From: Ichthyophonus hoferi
Taxonomy: Eukaryota; Opisthokonta; Ichthyosporea; Ichthyophonida; Ichthyophonidae
NCBI GenBank assembly: GCA_002751075.1
Contig: NAOQ01000022.1
Coordinates: 238,618-302,617, forward strand
DNA length: 64,000 nucleotides
Direction: 5' to 3'
Shown here: positions 1-13,042 of the stretch, piece by piece
How positions within the stretch are numbered: position 1 is the first letter of the stretch
Layout: the number at the start of each line of letters is the position of its first letter
Notes under the pieces: generated by a model
Told to the model about the DNA's origin: nothing
The model's input: the letters and a program-made list of their open reading frames with translations, nothing else
Database searches by the model: none
Position numbers and translations under genes: made by a program

Positions 1-25
1 TTTTTTTTTTTTTTTTTTTTTTTTT
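1..25. repeat. Homopolymer T run at the window edge
   Basis: A run of 25 T residues opens the window. It lies in the intron or upstream part of the acyl-CoA-binding protein gene. No function can be assigned; it may be a natural low-complexity tract or a contig-end effect. Confidence 0.7.
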
Positions 26-144
26 GTGAAAAACTTGGTCTTTAAGGCCCACACATGCTTATGGTCTTAGATACGGTTGTACTCAAAATAGTATTAAAAT
101 ATATTTGTGTAAATATTAATTATTATGAATCAACTACCTCACAG

Positions 145-590
145 TTCTACTCTCTGTTTAAGCAAGCCTTGGAGGGTGATGTGACCGGTTCTCAACCTTG
201 GGCTGTGCAAGTAAGACATCTTGTAGATTTTACAGGCGTTTATTAACATATGATTTTCTCTCTTTAAGGATAACTTGTACATTCTATAGCTCTCCTAATA
301 TATATATTACAGAAGAGATAAAGTAAAAAAGAGTTACAAAAATGAAAAATTGACCGGTAAAACAATATATGATTGTTCTTTTATCTAATACTAACCCCCC
401 TCTCCCTTTATCTTCGGTACTTTCATTATTTCCTCTACAGATTGAAGCACGTCTCAAATGGGATGCCTGGAATGAACTAAAAGGGATGAGTAAGGAGGAA
501 GCCATGCAAGAGTATATTGACCTTGTGGAAGACCAAGATAACAACTGGGAGAGTCACCCTGCCTTGGCTGACTATAAGGCTGAAGAATAA
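145..590 (+). CDS. ACBP: Acyl-CoA-binding protein (ACBP/DBI family), last two exons, 5' part outside window
   Basis: ACBPs are small four-helix cytosolic proteins that bind long-chain acyl-CoA esters and carry them between membranes and enzymes. Two exons are visible: 145-210 (22 codons, after an AG acceptor, ending at GTAAGA) and 441-590 (50 codons, after a pyrimidine-rich acceptor, ending in TAA). They join in phase 0. The first carries [12 protein letters not shown], matching the family's acyl-CoA-binding segment (YKQATVGD in vertebrate ACBP); the second carries [17 protein letters not shown], near-identical to the third-helix signature, followed by the conserved Tyr. About 15 residues lie after the usual family end ([14 protein letters not shown]), so this may be a slightly extended or ACBD-type paralogue. 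The N-terminal exon(s) with the start codon must lie left of position 1. Confidence 0.9.
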
Positions 591-598
591 GGAGCCAA

Positions 599-604
599 AA
601 TAAA
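599..604 (+). terminator. Polyadenylation signal AATAAA of the ACBP gene
   Basis: A canonical AATAAA hexamer begins 9 bases after the ACBP stop codon. Very close spacing would give a very short 3' UTR, so a later signal could be used instead; several AT-rich candidates follow. Confidence 0.4.
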
Positions 605-2240
605 TATAATATTGTCATGCTTAAGTACATACACATATATCAGATAACTGCATTTATTTTTCCCAGAATGTGGAGTAGTGTCTTCTGCTCCTTGACACAT
701 ACAGTGCTGCCTTTTTCACGTCCCCGGTTAAATGCTATATGCCACAGTATGCCATTATTTCTCCTATCTTTATCATTAGCGGCAATAGGCTACCTACCTT
801 TAGAATGCTCCTACCCTATATGTCATTTCTTTATGTATACATACACCAGTTGTTATAGTCATAGGTCACTATCCATCCTTACCTCTACTATGTATTGCTT
901 GTCTTGTCCCCGCCATACTACATACAGCCACTTGCCAGCACGCTAATTTATATTCATTATATATATGTTTTATTATATATATTCCAATGTGAACTCAGAC
1001 CCCAGGCTTCCAGAGCCAAGGATACCAAATGATACCAATACATACACGAAGTACTGGGTCACTGCTATTTCACATCTACCCTAAGTATAATTATACACCT
1101 TATGTATGAATACTGTAATGTTAATAAATAATAATTCGCACAGACATTCTGTGAACTTTGCCCCTCCAATCCATCGCTATATCTCCAATATATATATTGG
1201 CCGTATGATTCTATTATTAAATAATGATTTATATTGGCATCACCCAGTCAACAAAGTAGTAAAAATGCCATATCCTCGCTCAATATACATATATGGCTTG
1301 AATCTTTTCTTTTTCATCTGTTTGTCTTGAGCCAGTCTACTATAGCAATCCTAACTTAGGGGATAGATATAATGGAGACACAATGTATATCTGCATTGTG
1401 CCAATTACTCAACAGCATATCTATATCCCCTAGTCCTTTAACATATGAAGCGGCAGTTACAATGCGGGCTCCATGCCCCATGCCCCAGGCTCCAGGCTCC
1501 AGGCTACTACATTATCAAAAAATAAAAATATTTTAAAATGAATTGAAATATTAAAAAATACAACAGTTAAAAAAATACCTAATGAAATATTTAGAACCTT
1601 TTGTTTTTTGAACTCATCTTAGGATGGAGGTTCTATCGCGTTATGTTTCATATGGTCATACATCAATATATATGATTAGTTAGCGTAATGTATGGTATGT
1701 GGCAATGGATTTTACAATGTACCAGGTGCCAAGTATATATCTTCACTATCTATAGTGGGAATGTGCAGTTTATCACACACATCCTTAGTAATATAATCAA
1801 TAAGCCCTCTCCGGATACCATTGCATACATGTATCTGAGAGGCTAGTCTAGGACCAATAGAAGGGCCAAAACAATCAAACGAGAAAAACTAATTAAATAT
1901 TGTAATGAAATATATACAATATATCAATCATTGTTTTAAAAATTCACACCAAATGTATAGTAAGGCTTATGTCAATAGAAACCCCCTACCCACCACCCCC
2001 CCAAAAAAATATAGTCAACGCTTAACTCTCTTCACCACATCAAAGGCTCGGTTGTGTTCAAAAAACACACATCACATGATTCCAGGAATGGTATCCTGAA
2101 ATAGCCTAGAACAGACCGTTCAGCGGAATCGCAAGATATTTGCCATCATCATACATATACACATACATATCAGATCATGTAAGATTAATATTCGGATATG
2201 TATAAATAATATCGTTACAAGGCCAGCCCATGGTTCTATA
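605..2240. other. Tail-to-tail intergenic region between ACBP and ULK
   Basis: No convincing exon on either strand. It contains short GC-containing direct repeats around 1470-1505 (units like CCATGCCC and CAGGCTC), and an imperfect inverted repeat at 1357-1432 listed separately. Both flanking genes end here, so it should hold both 3' UTRs. Confidence 0.6.
1357..1432. repeat. Nested inverted repeat / hairpin
   Basis: Outer arms TAGGGGATAGATAT (left) and ATATCTATATCCCCTA (right, opposite sense) are imperfect complements. Inside lies a perfect 7-bp stem CACAATG / CATTGTG with an 8-base loop (1379-1400). It could be a short MITE-like remnant or simply a structured 3' UTR element; I see no target-site duplication that decides it. 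Confidence 0.4.
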
Positions 2241-5200
2241 TCAATCCTTTCGTCGGTGCTGAATAATTATCACAGTTTGTTCTAGGCGCTTCTCTACATC
2301 CCTTATGTCTGTCATGGGTATGTATATTAGTGGTCCTAGATGATATATATAGATATCGGTATAGGTAATAGTATGTGCATATCTTGATGAAATGTGGAAG
2401 ATAATATAAATCCAAAATACATATATAAAAACAAAAGGATATGAAAAGGGAATATAACATAAAACAAAATATCCGAGTAAGACTAGAGACAAAAGTGGGT
2501 AATGATGAGTGTTAGCAACCTTTAAATATGAGGAGAGAGAAAAAACTAAAAAAATAGAATAAATACCCGAAGCACTTGAATGTACCAGTTAGTACTGAAT
2601 GAGGTGTCAAGTGAAATAGAAATAGACACGAGCGAGAGAGAGATGCATTCGATAAAGCCATACATTGGTCAATAACAATTAGATCATCCGGGTCTGCCTC
2701 AGGAGAATGTAGAGATAGCAATAATAACAGAGCATTGTGGTAGCAGCGTTGGGCCCGTTCATGCAAACCAATCGCCTCGTGCCCAGCCCCCTCTCGATTC
2801 TGTGCCACCATATCACCCAGCTCCAATCATTATGCATATACGTCATGATATATTATACATTGGTTCATACCAAAAACGTACGTTATGATCAGAGCTTTGT
2901 GTTTGCATCGCATGCAACCAGCCCCTATAAGGGCATTCTCCAGCCAGATAGACTATAGTTATATATTACAGTGTTTCTCTTTCGACTATGACTCTAGTGC
3001 CACAAAATACTATGCCCGCAGTATCACCATCTACATCTTTTCAAGCCAGATCATAGTCAAACTGCTGTATTTAAAAAAATAGAAATACCACACAGATAGA
3101 AGTAAGTAAAAAATATACTACTACATATATATGCACACCAACATGGATAGCTCTTCTATCGTTATCAACCAACTCACCAACCGCATAGCGGCCGAAAACA
3201 TCATCATTTCAGCCGAGGGCCGAGGTAAATCTTTGAGATCGACCTGACACATCACAGCAGCTTTGATAGCTTCAGCCTTGTCCAAGGCTTCATTATAACT
3301 CTCTCTTACCCTCTGAATGGCTAGAGGTATAGGGGTAAAGTCAGGGTTAGGTCGGAGAATGGCTACCAGACTATACGAGACATGGGAGGCTCGGTCGCAA
3401 AGTTCAAGAATCAAAATATAGCATAACTTAGAAGAGAAAATAGGATGAGGCACAAAAAAATAAAAGTAAAAATAAGAAATATAAACAAAGAAGAGGAACA
3501 CAACAGAAATGAAATCAAACATAAGAGGTGAATTAAACGGAAGGAATGGAATTATGGATTATAGATCTATTGAGGGGTACAACATAAGGATATAAAGGGG
3601 AGTGGGGTGCATATATATATACAAAAAAAAAATGTGGTGATACAATAGAACACACAATAGAAGCAAGATAAAAGAGATGTTAATAGTGACCATACAATGG
3701 TGCAAGTCAGGAGAGACAGGATAGCCTCTAGGCACAGTGTTAATAGCCATAGCCATGGCTCCTTTAAACCCCTTGAGAGCCCTTACGTACAAGGCCAGTG
3801 CACACCCCAGGTGGGTCACGTTTTGACCCCCTTCATCCACACACCGTCGACCAAGTTTCACGATGGCCTGGGCCTGGTGCCTTAGGGCAGTCATCTTTTT
3901 ATTAAGAAGCTCCTGTAGAGAGGACAGGGAGAAGTTGAGATGCAAAGGGGCGGGGGAGCAGAGGAAGGAGAAGTAAATAGATAGTATATGGGGTAGGCCG
4001 ATAGATCAAAAGAGAACGAAGAGATAGGAAAAGTGCCATAAAAGGATAATATGTGTTAGTACGGATACCTGAAGGAGCAATATGTATATATGCCCATGCA
4101 TATGCGGGAATGGCGACCAACCATTGTACAGTCATAGAACGATATTCTTATAATTATCATATCAATCATATAAGTAGAGTACATGCTGTAAAATAGACTC
4201 CTAACCACAATACTAATGCAGGTCTATTGTAATATTTCAGCTCGAATTATCTACTACGTCCTGATGATATAGATTAAGTATAATGCTCCCCCAGTTAGAT
4301 AGGTATATGTACATCAATATAGCACTCCATATATGGCAGCAGAGATCGTGGTCATATTTATATAAACAAGAGAGATGTCCCCATATCAAATCATTCATAT
4401 CATAAGGTACCTGTAGGATAGGACTGAGATTATAATAGATAGAGTAAAGAGGTCGCAACTACCTCATCCAATGAACCGGAGGAAGGCAGTGATGGATCAT
4501 AATAATTGGCCCTACCCCCAGTTCTTGACAAGAGCCGGGCAGGTGTATAGCGAGTAGCTACAGAAAAGGCTGTGATAATAAACACGTTAAAACCTATCAT
4601 TTCCATAACACAATATATATGTATACGCAATATATGCATACCAAGAAACCTAAATGAGGAGAGCTGTTTTATATTGATTTCTTTGAAGCATATGTGAGCC
4701 GACCTTACTAATATCTCTATTTTTCACATTGTTCTCTTCTTTGTCCTAGGCCCTCCACCCCTCCCCCATCCTCTCTTGGGTTTTACCAATACATCTAATA
4801 GTACTAGTAGTATTAGAAGATGGTAGTCGCACTACCAGGGTAATCGCCTTCATGGTTAGTAAAAACTTAGGAATGGATGGATCAGGAATGACACTCAAGA
4901 TAGACCAGTAGGGAGTACGATGTAGTCATAAATAATAGTAAACATGGTGATACTGATATGAAATAGACAGGAAGTGGTGGTTTGCTGTGGTGACATGGTA
5001 AGCTGATTCTATAATCAAACCACAAGACAGAAATAAAAGGCTATACCTCCAGCCAGAGAAAACATTGGAGAAATAGAGGGCAGGTGTCTGTTATCCTGTA
5101 GGCCAACCGTAGTCAGGGAGGTCACCCTATTCTGGGTCACCTCTGAGATAGGTATTACAAGTATTGTTAGTGGTGGTTAATGTTTACCCCCCTACTTCTG

Positions 5201-8200
5201 CAAGAATGGCAACAAAGAGGGGGTAAAAAGATGTCCGTACAGCATTTTAAATAGCCTTACTCAAACCAATTGTCTGAATCCATATGTTGGTGCGTACCAG
5301 AAATTTTTAAATATGGTTTTTAATTAATTGATGAATATACTTCCAGAAAGTATTTGGTTTGGATAGTGACCGCCACCAGAACACATGATCTAGGGTCATA
5401 TATTCACAAGTTACAGCTACCAGATTAGACCACTCCCTCTTCATAGTCCCAAGAATATACAGTAATATATATAGTTTACTACAAGGGGTTATCGTCAAGA
5501 CAGCACTATGACCAATAACAGGGTGGTAATTGCGCCAAATCTGATTGGTTTCCGGGACATAGTCCTATGACACTTAACAATATGATAGATATAATAATAT
5601 ATAATAATAACCGCCACCATAGTCAACCTCCTGATATCCTTGATTGAATTAACAAATAGTACAGGCAGTCCGTCCATTACACTCCACGTTCTTTTCATAT
5701 TTCCCCTACTGTGTGGATTCATCTAATAGTACAACAACATACAACTCTCTGTTGGTGTCCATGAGTTTTCCAGCCCATTGGCAGAAAATCATGCCAACAT
5801 GTCCAGTCATATATTGTGCCAATATAGGATGTCTTAAATCATAATAAAAACGGAATTAAATTAAAGCACCTATAGGAAGAAGGCTATCGAGGGAACGGTA
5901 TGTATGTATGTATGTATGTATATATGTGGTCGGATAGAGGACAGGTGCCTAATTATGATACAAATAGTCTCACTGCAATACAATCGAGTTCCTGCCAATG
6001 CTGTGCCTGTATGAACAATACTTGGGCTCTATATACAGTATAACTCACCATCGGCAAAGGCATTAGCTTCAGTGTTATCCTTATCAATAATAACATACGA
6101 TTCGCTAACTCCATCGTCCCTGCTTCCTTCACTACCTGACAGTGTTCGTCCAGTCCGCTTGAAGGGCCGCGTCATAATGACCCCACCGATCTGGCTACCA
6201 AACCCATATCTTCCATCTGAGGGTGCCACGATTGGGTTGGTGGGTGTGATTAGTGCGTATGTAGGTTATCAAGGTCAGTGTACGTGGATGTATATATGTC
6301 CATGTTTATTGTAACAGAAACAATGAATATTTGCTCACCTATGTATGTATGTGTAAACCCTTTTTATAAACCGTGATTTAGAAGGTATGTGATAACATGA
6401 TTGGTTCATAGCAAAGCATGGCAAAAGAAAAGAAGTATACAACATAGATATTCTGCTTCAGAAAGGCAAGTATAGAAAGAGAGAAAAACCTAAATAAGAC
6501 AGAGGTGGGAGTAATCAATAGAAGAGAATATGATCTTGTATAGAGATGAAAGTGTAATATTTGTCCTCGCTCGGTTCTAATGACGGTTCCAGTTGAGACA
6601 GTGGTATAGTAATAATAATAATGATTACAATAGCAATAATAATCATATCATGCTAATAATGTCATAAAGCACAGTAAGGATAGTAGCAACGCTATAGGAC
6701 TATGATGAGATATATCTGATGGGTGTGTATCAGATTAAAATTATAATAAACAATAACCAGGTTAGGTTGGGCTACTATACTTACTGCCAGAAGACGTCAA
6801 GGAGAGAAAAGAGCCTCCAAATTGTGAAGATTGTGATTGAGAGGGTGAGGGGAAGGCCATCTGGCCATAGGAGTAAGGGGTAAAGGAGGGGAAGCTTGAA
6901 GGTGATTCTAGAGAGGAGGGTGACTCGCCGTACTGGAAAGGGACGTGTGTGTTTAAACCAGAAGATGATCTGTATGCAGGTATATGTTAATATTAGCGTA
7001 TAGGTATATGTTGCCTACACTTGTGCATTTCGAAGTATGTTGTGTGAACAAAACAGTCATATGCATGTAGTTATAAAAAGGTATTGGTTAGTATAGATAA
7101 CAATATATATTGATATATGGAAATATCATATATGGAGAACTATTTTCACACGTAAAAACAAGCTCTGTTGCGTATCAAACAGATCATACAACAAATATAG
7201 CTACAGATTGGTTTCATTCAGAAAGACTTGATTGCACAGACATGGCGTAAGAGTCAAGTGAGGTTAAGTTGGTTTTTATTAATATATGTGGAATGCACAA
7301 ATATGGCTGGGTATGAGCATATAACAGTTCATGGTTTTAGATCAGTTTATCCCTTCGGTTTTTTATGTCTTAGTAGTAGGAGATGATGTCAATAGACTAA
7401 AAAGGGGACACTAAGGGTAAAAGAAAAGTACAAGCACATTAAGATACATAAATATAATATCATTATATATAGTAGAGCAATGTGCATCTAAAACAGCAAC
7501 AAGATTAAAGTGATGTTGGCTCTAGCCAAGAATTAAAAAAACCACATGTACACCATGCTTACCTTAGGCCAGCCTTGGTCAGAGATGGAACAGGAGTGGG
7601 TCGGGTGGGGTTAGAGGGGACATAGGCCTGCATTCCATCTTCGGAATACACGTTTACAGGAGCACCTCGATAGATGTCTGTAAGGGAGGGATTGCGACTA
7701 TAGTCATGCACCTCTATGCCCCGTGACGTGGTTCCTATCTCGTGCTGTTGCTGATGTGGCCCTTGTCGTGGTATTAATGTCCCCTTACCCTGTCCTGAGG
7801 CTGACTGAATACTTGTAACTGATGCTCCTACCATCTCTGGGTTGCTTGGCGACCATAGAGGTTGTTGCGTCAGCAGTAATTGTAGGGATTGTCGACGCCC
7901 TAGTGATTGACTAGTAACCCCCAACGGACTTATACTCAATGTATGTACATCACCCTGTGGTGGGTCAGTGCATACGTCGGAGCTTCTAGACGGGCATCTT
8001 CCTTGGGGTATGGTGTTGGGGGTAGGTAGACTGGCAGGAAAATCATTTCTAAAGGGAACAAGTGGGCTTGATTGATCTGTACCTACTGAGTTCACCCAGC
8101 TAGCTCGTCTTGGCCGAGGGATATACACAGGCTCCCCCGGCCTGTCAGCAGGCAATTGTCTACGTTCTGATAAAGAGAGGGTAGGAAGTGATAGCGGCGA

Positions 8201-11200
8201 ATGTAATAACGGGGGTTCGACTGGGTGATTGTATTGTATTCTCTGGGTTTCTTGTTTTGGGTTTGGCTGCTTATCCTGCAGTTGCAATTGTTGTGGCTCC
8301 TGGGCATGAGGTCTCTGCTGCTGTTGTAATATAAATAGCTGTTCCTCCTCTTGACTCGGATGAAGTTGTGGCAGCAATTCCGGTGCATTTGGAGAGGGGG
8401 AAGAGGTGTGGCCAATTGATAATGCCTCAATACAAGGAAGGTTATCTTCCAGATTAAGTGAGCTTTGATATTTCTTGAAATCTAGGAAAGGGTGGTGGAA
8501 GAAATCATCATCACCAATACGATCGTCAGGATTGGGAACCAACAATTTTCTATTGGATGGAAGGTGGAGGATAAAGTACAATAAATAAAGACATGAGGAA
8601 AATGGGAGAGGAGAGAGGGGTAAGACGTAAACTTGTTAGTAGGGGGAGGGGATATCTATTGATTTGATTTGCGATATCTCATTAGATTATTACGTAGAAA
8701 CGGACATATAAGCTATGACCTAGGGATACAGAATGGTGCGTATAAGACAAAGACTCACAAGAGGAGCCATAACATCTTGAGAATATACAAGAAGTATTAA
8801 CTCTTGGACAATAATGGCAATCAATGGGGTACTACCCAACACAATAGTGCACTTCAAGTATGGTAGGTCACAACATAGTACTAAGAATAGATATACATAT
8901 ACATATAGGTATATCCACGTGTCCTCTTGAAAGAGGATCTAGCCATGCAGGTCTGCAATACTTCACCTTAGAAGGTCCTGGAACTCAGCAGAATAATCCT
9001 CTGGCATGGGAAGAACTGACCATGTCTTTTTAATGACCCGTGACAGTTCAATGTAATTACTGGCTCTAAAAGGTGGCCTACCCACTGCACATTCATACAA
9101 CACCGTACCAATACTCCATAGGTCCGCCTTCCTCCCGTATGGTTTGTGCTCTAGAATCTCTGGGGCCTGCAAGAAGAAAGGGGCCATTTAGCGACGGATA
9201 ATCAATAATAACCACGATATAGCAAGGTGATACAATAGAGTCATAGTGAGATATGAAAAAAAGGTTTATTGAGATGAATAATTAACATATGGCATAGCTT
9301 GGTATCAACTCGAACAAATGGAGAAAAGAGAATAAGCAATACATATACATGTCAGATACCATGAATACGGGTATTTTCTAGCCAGAAATTAGACGTTACT
9401 TGCCATATAGATTGGGGATCCACATAGAGTGGCAGCCAGATCCACCTCAGGATTTAAGTAGCGAGCAAATCCGAAATCAGCCAACTTTGCAGTAAGAATA
9501 CCGTCGACATACATTAACAAAATGTTCTGAGGCTTGAGGTCCCGATGAATTATATTGTGGTTGAACAACTGCAGCATGGCCGCCGCTGAGAAGACAGGGT
9601 TGATGTGGGGTGAGTCACTATGTACTCATACCATGATGCCTATAACCTGCAATTCACATATGCAATGTCCAATGCTATTCATACCTACAGCCACAAACAG
9701 ATATGCATACTTTCTTTTAGAGGCCTCTTCTCCGGCCCCATCAGCACTTCTCCCCCAACCACCCATTCAGTCACCTACTCAATCGGGAGCAAAAGTATAA
9801 ATGAAAGCTGGAAACAGGGGGATACGAAAAGGAGATAGATTCAATATGAGAGCATAAAGGGCAACAAACTCACCTATGTGCTGCGAAAAGGTCCTGATCT
9901 GGGGCTCTGGGATGGGTCTGTTTTTAGCAATGTAGCCTGAGAGATCACCTCCTTCACACAATTCCATCACAAGAAACATGTAGTCTTTAGTCTCCTGTAT
10001 ATAGCCACCATAGTATTGTTAGATAAACACCCTGCATATCATTTACTAGTTATATGTTTTCATTTTACCTTACAATGTGTGCCTTCAATTATTCAATAGG
10101 CACCCATACCAAACCCACTCTTTGCCCAATAAACACGCAGTGGCATAAGGTATCATGAGGTAAGTCATTTATATTCGAGTTCGCAATCTCAAGAGTGTAT
10201 AGACGTCGTATACATAGAAACCGTAGTGTATTTTTATGTGCATACATAAAAGGTAAATGAGTGATACGATTCACCAGAGTACGTAAAATCACTGATACAT
10301 ATATATATTATATTTCTACGCCCCAAGCTCCCCCATATTAACTATATAGTACATAGTTACTAAAAAACTATCATACCGTATATATATCTGCATGCAATAA
10401 GACTAGGAGAATAAGGCATGTGACTTAATGCATAAATAAAAAATATTAAACAAAGTACATACCGTAGCATCATATAGCTGCACTATGTTGGGATGACGCA
10501 TGTCCTTAAGTATCTCAATCTCTCGCTGAAGGTTCTCTCGCAGTTTTTTCTTTAGTCGCGCAAAATTCACTCGTTTAATAGCCACAACTGATCCATCCTG
10601 TACATAGTATAGGGTGTTAGTTGTTTGACTATATGCATATATAGCTTCGTATATATGCTAAGTATTGGCATCAGGTATGTCTGGAATAAGGCTATATGAT
10701 AATTATATATTTTTATATTGACCAAATTCTCAAAATAGTGAAGGCTGCGTAGAGTGCTGTGTAGATCCATGGTAACTATCATTAATAACAAGATATAATC
10801 TCATATGACTACGGCAATATACACTGATCTATCATATATAATACCATATAATGATATGGTGAAGATCACCGAGCATCCATAAACATCTTGATGCTTTGTG
10901 ATGTTATTGTCTGATGCAAGTTGTAACGCTACCTCTGTTCGTTGAAATCAAATGCAATGCAGCAATAGTGTTTGTATTGCTTCATAATACACTATTTCTC
11001 CCAATTTTCTACAGTCTTGTGGTTTATAGTTGTGGTTGGACAGGTGAAAGATATAATATACTCCAATACGGGCAAAGAACTCCATACCCTCTACATATAT
11101 ATATAGATGCCTCTTCGATACATGGGAGTATAAAATATATGTTCCTTTTAAATAAGTAAAACTAAAAAGAGCATAGTCGTGTATTCAACCAAAGCAATAA

Positions 11201-12084
11201 AAGCACTGGCGTGATCTAACTCGAATGGGATGAAAATACAAGATAATATAACGTAAGAGGTAAGGTGAGAAATTAAGGGATAAATATCAATATGATTATA
11301 ATATGTACGGAGGAGAATAGCAGAGTGATGAGAAAGTAGCAATACTGAAAATAAGCACAAAATATGCTAATGGTGAAACATTGTATTTTCATATTACATA
11401 ACATCCTACTAATTCATATTTAAACATACATCCAGTGAAATGCACATCAGCTATTGCCAGAAGGCATGGGCCAGGAGGACACAGTCTCCCCTCAACACAA
11501 AAGAAAAATTACCAGATCGTTGATGAAAAGTATTAACTCCAATACAAACACAACGTATTGAAAAATTGTATTCAGTGTCCATAAATAACGATATAAAAAC
11601 ATTTAAGTGTGCCACCTAGCATATCTAATAAATAATGCAAGTACTGTAGAGGTTGGATTTAGGGAAGTGGAGAGGTAAAAGGTAAAAGGACACTACCCAA
11701 ATAGTGGGGGAGGCTAGGAAGGAAGGAGATAGTAAGAGGAGTATGAGGGGAGTTTATGACAACAAAATAATAATAATAATCAACTTGACTCTGACTGCAT
11801 CTAAATACAGATAGGCCACATATAGTGATAAAAAAATATAAAAAATAGTGTCATCCTATCATCCTAGCAGCATCTCAGCCAAAATCTATCTACAAACTGG
11901 AATAATTACGACTTCGTCCAAACTATAGCTCCACTACCTTACATTACACTAAACGCAAGAAAAAAGGTAATCTATATACCTCAATATGTCGACCTTTAAA
12001 GACCAGCGCATAACTGCCACTACCTATCTCGCTATCCCAGTTGTAGGCATAGTTTCCTACTTGTTTTTCATTGTGTTGTGCCAT
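2241..12084 (-). CDS. ULK1/2: Unc-51-like kinase ULK1/2 (Atg1), autophagy-initiating Ser/Thr kinase
   Basis: Thirteen exons (high to low): 12084-11980, 10597-10463, 9994-9874, 9585-9404, 9166-8967, 8549-7563, 6969-6785, 6216-6049, 4569-4463, 3912-3691, 3426-3178, 2820-2630, 2301-2241. Phases close to give 970 aa, near human ULK1 (about 1050). The kinase domain is complete: Gly loop [11 protein letters not shown] (from residue 21), VAIK Lys43, alpha-C Glu61, HRD Asp136, DFG 157-159, activation segment [14 protein letters not shown] with Thr173 at the ULK1 Thr180 position. Then come a Q/S/P-rich spacer, a candidate LC3-interacting motif SYVIID (679-682 core), and a C-terminal MIT-tandem (EAT) region from about residue 731, with [10 protein letters not shown] and YHNALLLL matching AERLIFSHAV and YHKALLLLEG of ULK1. 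In the family this tail binds ATG13/FIP200. The intron after Met181 is GC-AG. The last two 3' exon boundaries are the least certain. Confidence 0.93.
5898..5922. repeat. (TATG)n microsatellite in a ULK intron
   Basis: Tandem GTAT/TATG units in the 1.5-kb ULK intron between exons 6216-6049 and 4569-4463. That intron shows no further exon with a compatible phase. Confidence 0.85.
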
Positions 12085-12098
12085 AGCTCAAAAATATA

Positions 12099-12200
12099 AC
12101 TACTAGGCCAAAGCCTAATGTAACAGCTTATTTTTCTTCAAAGATATAGTTGTTGCTTCATCAAGGTCTGTCTTTGACCATGCTGCCGCCTGCGGCGGCA
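12099..12200 (-). promoter_or_regulatory. ULK 5' leader with GC-rich hairpin and short upstream ORF
   Basis: Upstream of the ULK start, on the same strand, 12200-12184 forms a perfect 7-bp GC stem (TGCCGCC / GGCGGCA, 3-base loop) in otherwise AT-rich DNA. Immediately downstream, 12181-12161 is a 7-codon upstream ORF (MVKDRP then TGA). A second small inverted repeat (TAGGC / GCCTA) lies at about 12103-12116. No other ATG precedes the main start at 12084. If this stretch is in the transcript, hairpin plus uORF would be expected to damp translation; that is inference because no transcript start is visible. Confidence 0.4.
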
Positions 12201-12302
12201 CGATGGCAGTCCTCTGTTGTGTGCTCTGTGAGGTAGATGCAAAACTGTATTATAGTGGTATGAAATGATATATTGCTATAAATGCCTCCGTCTATAAGCT
12301 TG
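12201..12302. other. Gene-free stretch between the ULK leader and a duplicated block
   Basis: Probably part of the ULK promoter or 5' UTR. I see no TATA box I would defend and no exon. Confidence 0.4.
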
Positions 12303-12461
12303 AAAACTCCAAGCAAACAGGTTTATGACATAATTCAACATGGGCTGAGGTTACTTAGTAAACAGAATTATTAATAGCCATGTAGAGTATAAGAAAAGAA
12401 CAGTTCTTGTCCCAAAACATAACCATGTGTAATGCTAAAACCATTAAAATGGAATATAAAC
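12303..12461 (+). repeat. Left copy of a 159-bp direct repeat flanking an assembly gap
   Basis: By eye, 12303-12461 is identical base for base to 13043-13201. The copies are 740 bp apart and bracket the N run. Exact identity suggests either a very recent tandem duplication or the same contig end placed on both sides of a false gap. Confidence 0.9.
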
Positions 12462-12465
12462 CTGA

Positions 12466-13042
12466 NNNNNNNNNNNNNNNNNNNNNNNNNNNNNNNNNNN
12501 NNNNNNNNNNNNNNNNNNNNNNNNNNNNNNNNNNNNNNNNNNNNNNNNNNNNNNNNNNNNNNNNNNNNNNNNNNNNNNNNNNNNNNNNNNNNNNNNNNNN
12601 NNNNNNNNNNNNNNNNNNNNNNNNNNNNNNNNNNNNNNNNNNNNNNNNNNNNNNNNNNNNNNNNNNNNNNNNNNNNNNNNNNNNNNNNNNNNNNNNNNNN
12701 NNNNNNNNNNNNNNNNNNNNNNNNNNNNNNNNNNNNNNNNNNNNNNNNNNNNNNNNNNNNNNNNNNNNNNNNNNNNNNNNNNNNNNNNNNNNNNNNNNNN
12801 NNNNNNNNNNNNNNNNNNNNNNNNNNNNNNNNNNNNNNNNNNNNNNNNNNNNNNNNNNNNNNNNNNNNNNNNNNNNNNNNNNNNNNNNNNNNNNNNNNNN
12901 NNNNNNNNNNNNNNNNNNNNNNNNNNNNNNNNNNNNNNNNNNNNNNNNNNNNNNNNNNNNNNNNNNNNNNNNNNNNNNNNNNNNNNNNNNNNNNNNNNNN
13001 NNNNNNNNNNNNNNNNNNNNNNNNNNNNNNNNNNNNNNNNNN
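12466..13042. other. Assembly gap (577 N)
   Basis: Unknown sequence. Open frames that seem to cross it are artefacts of translating N and should not be annotated. Confidence 0.99.

Noticed and set aside
3902-4458. ORFs suggesting extra ULK exons (for example [13 protein letters not shown] and [13 protein letters not shown])
   Set aside because: Exon 4569-4463 joins 3912 directly in phase 0; these peptides have intron-like composition and no match to ULK.
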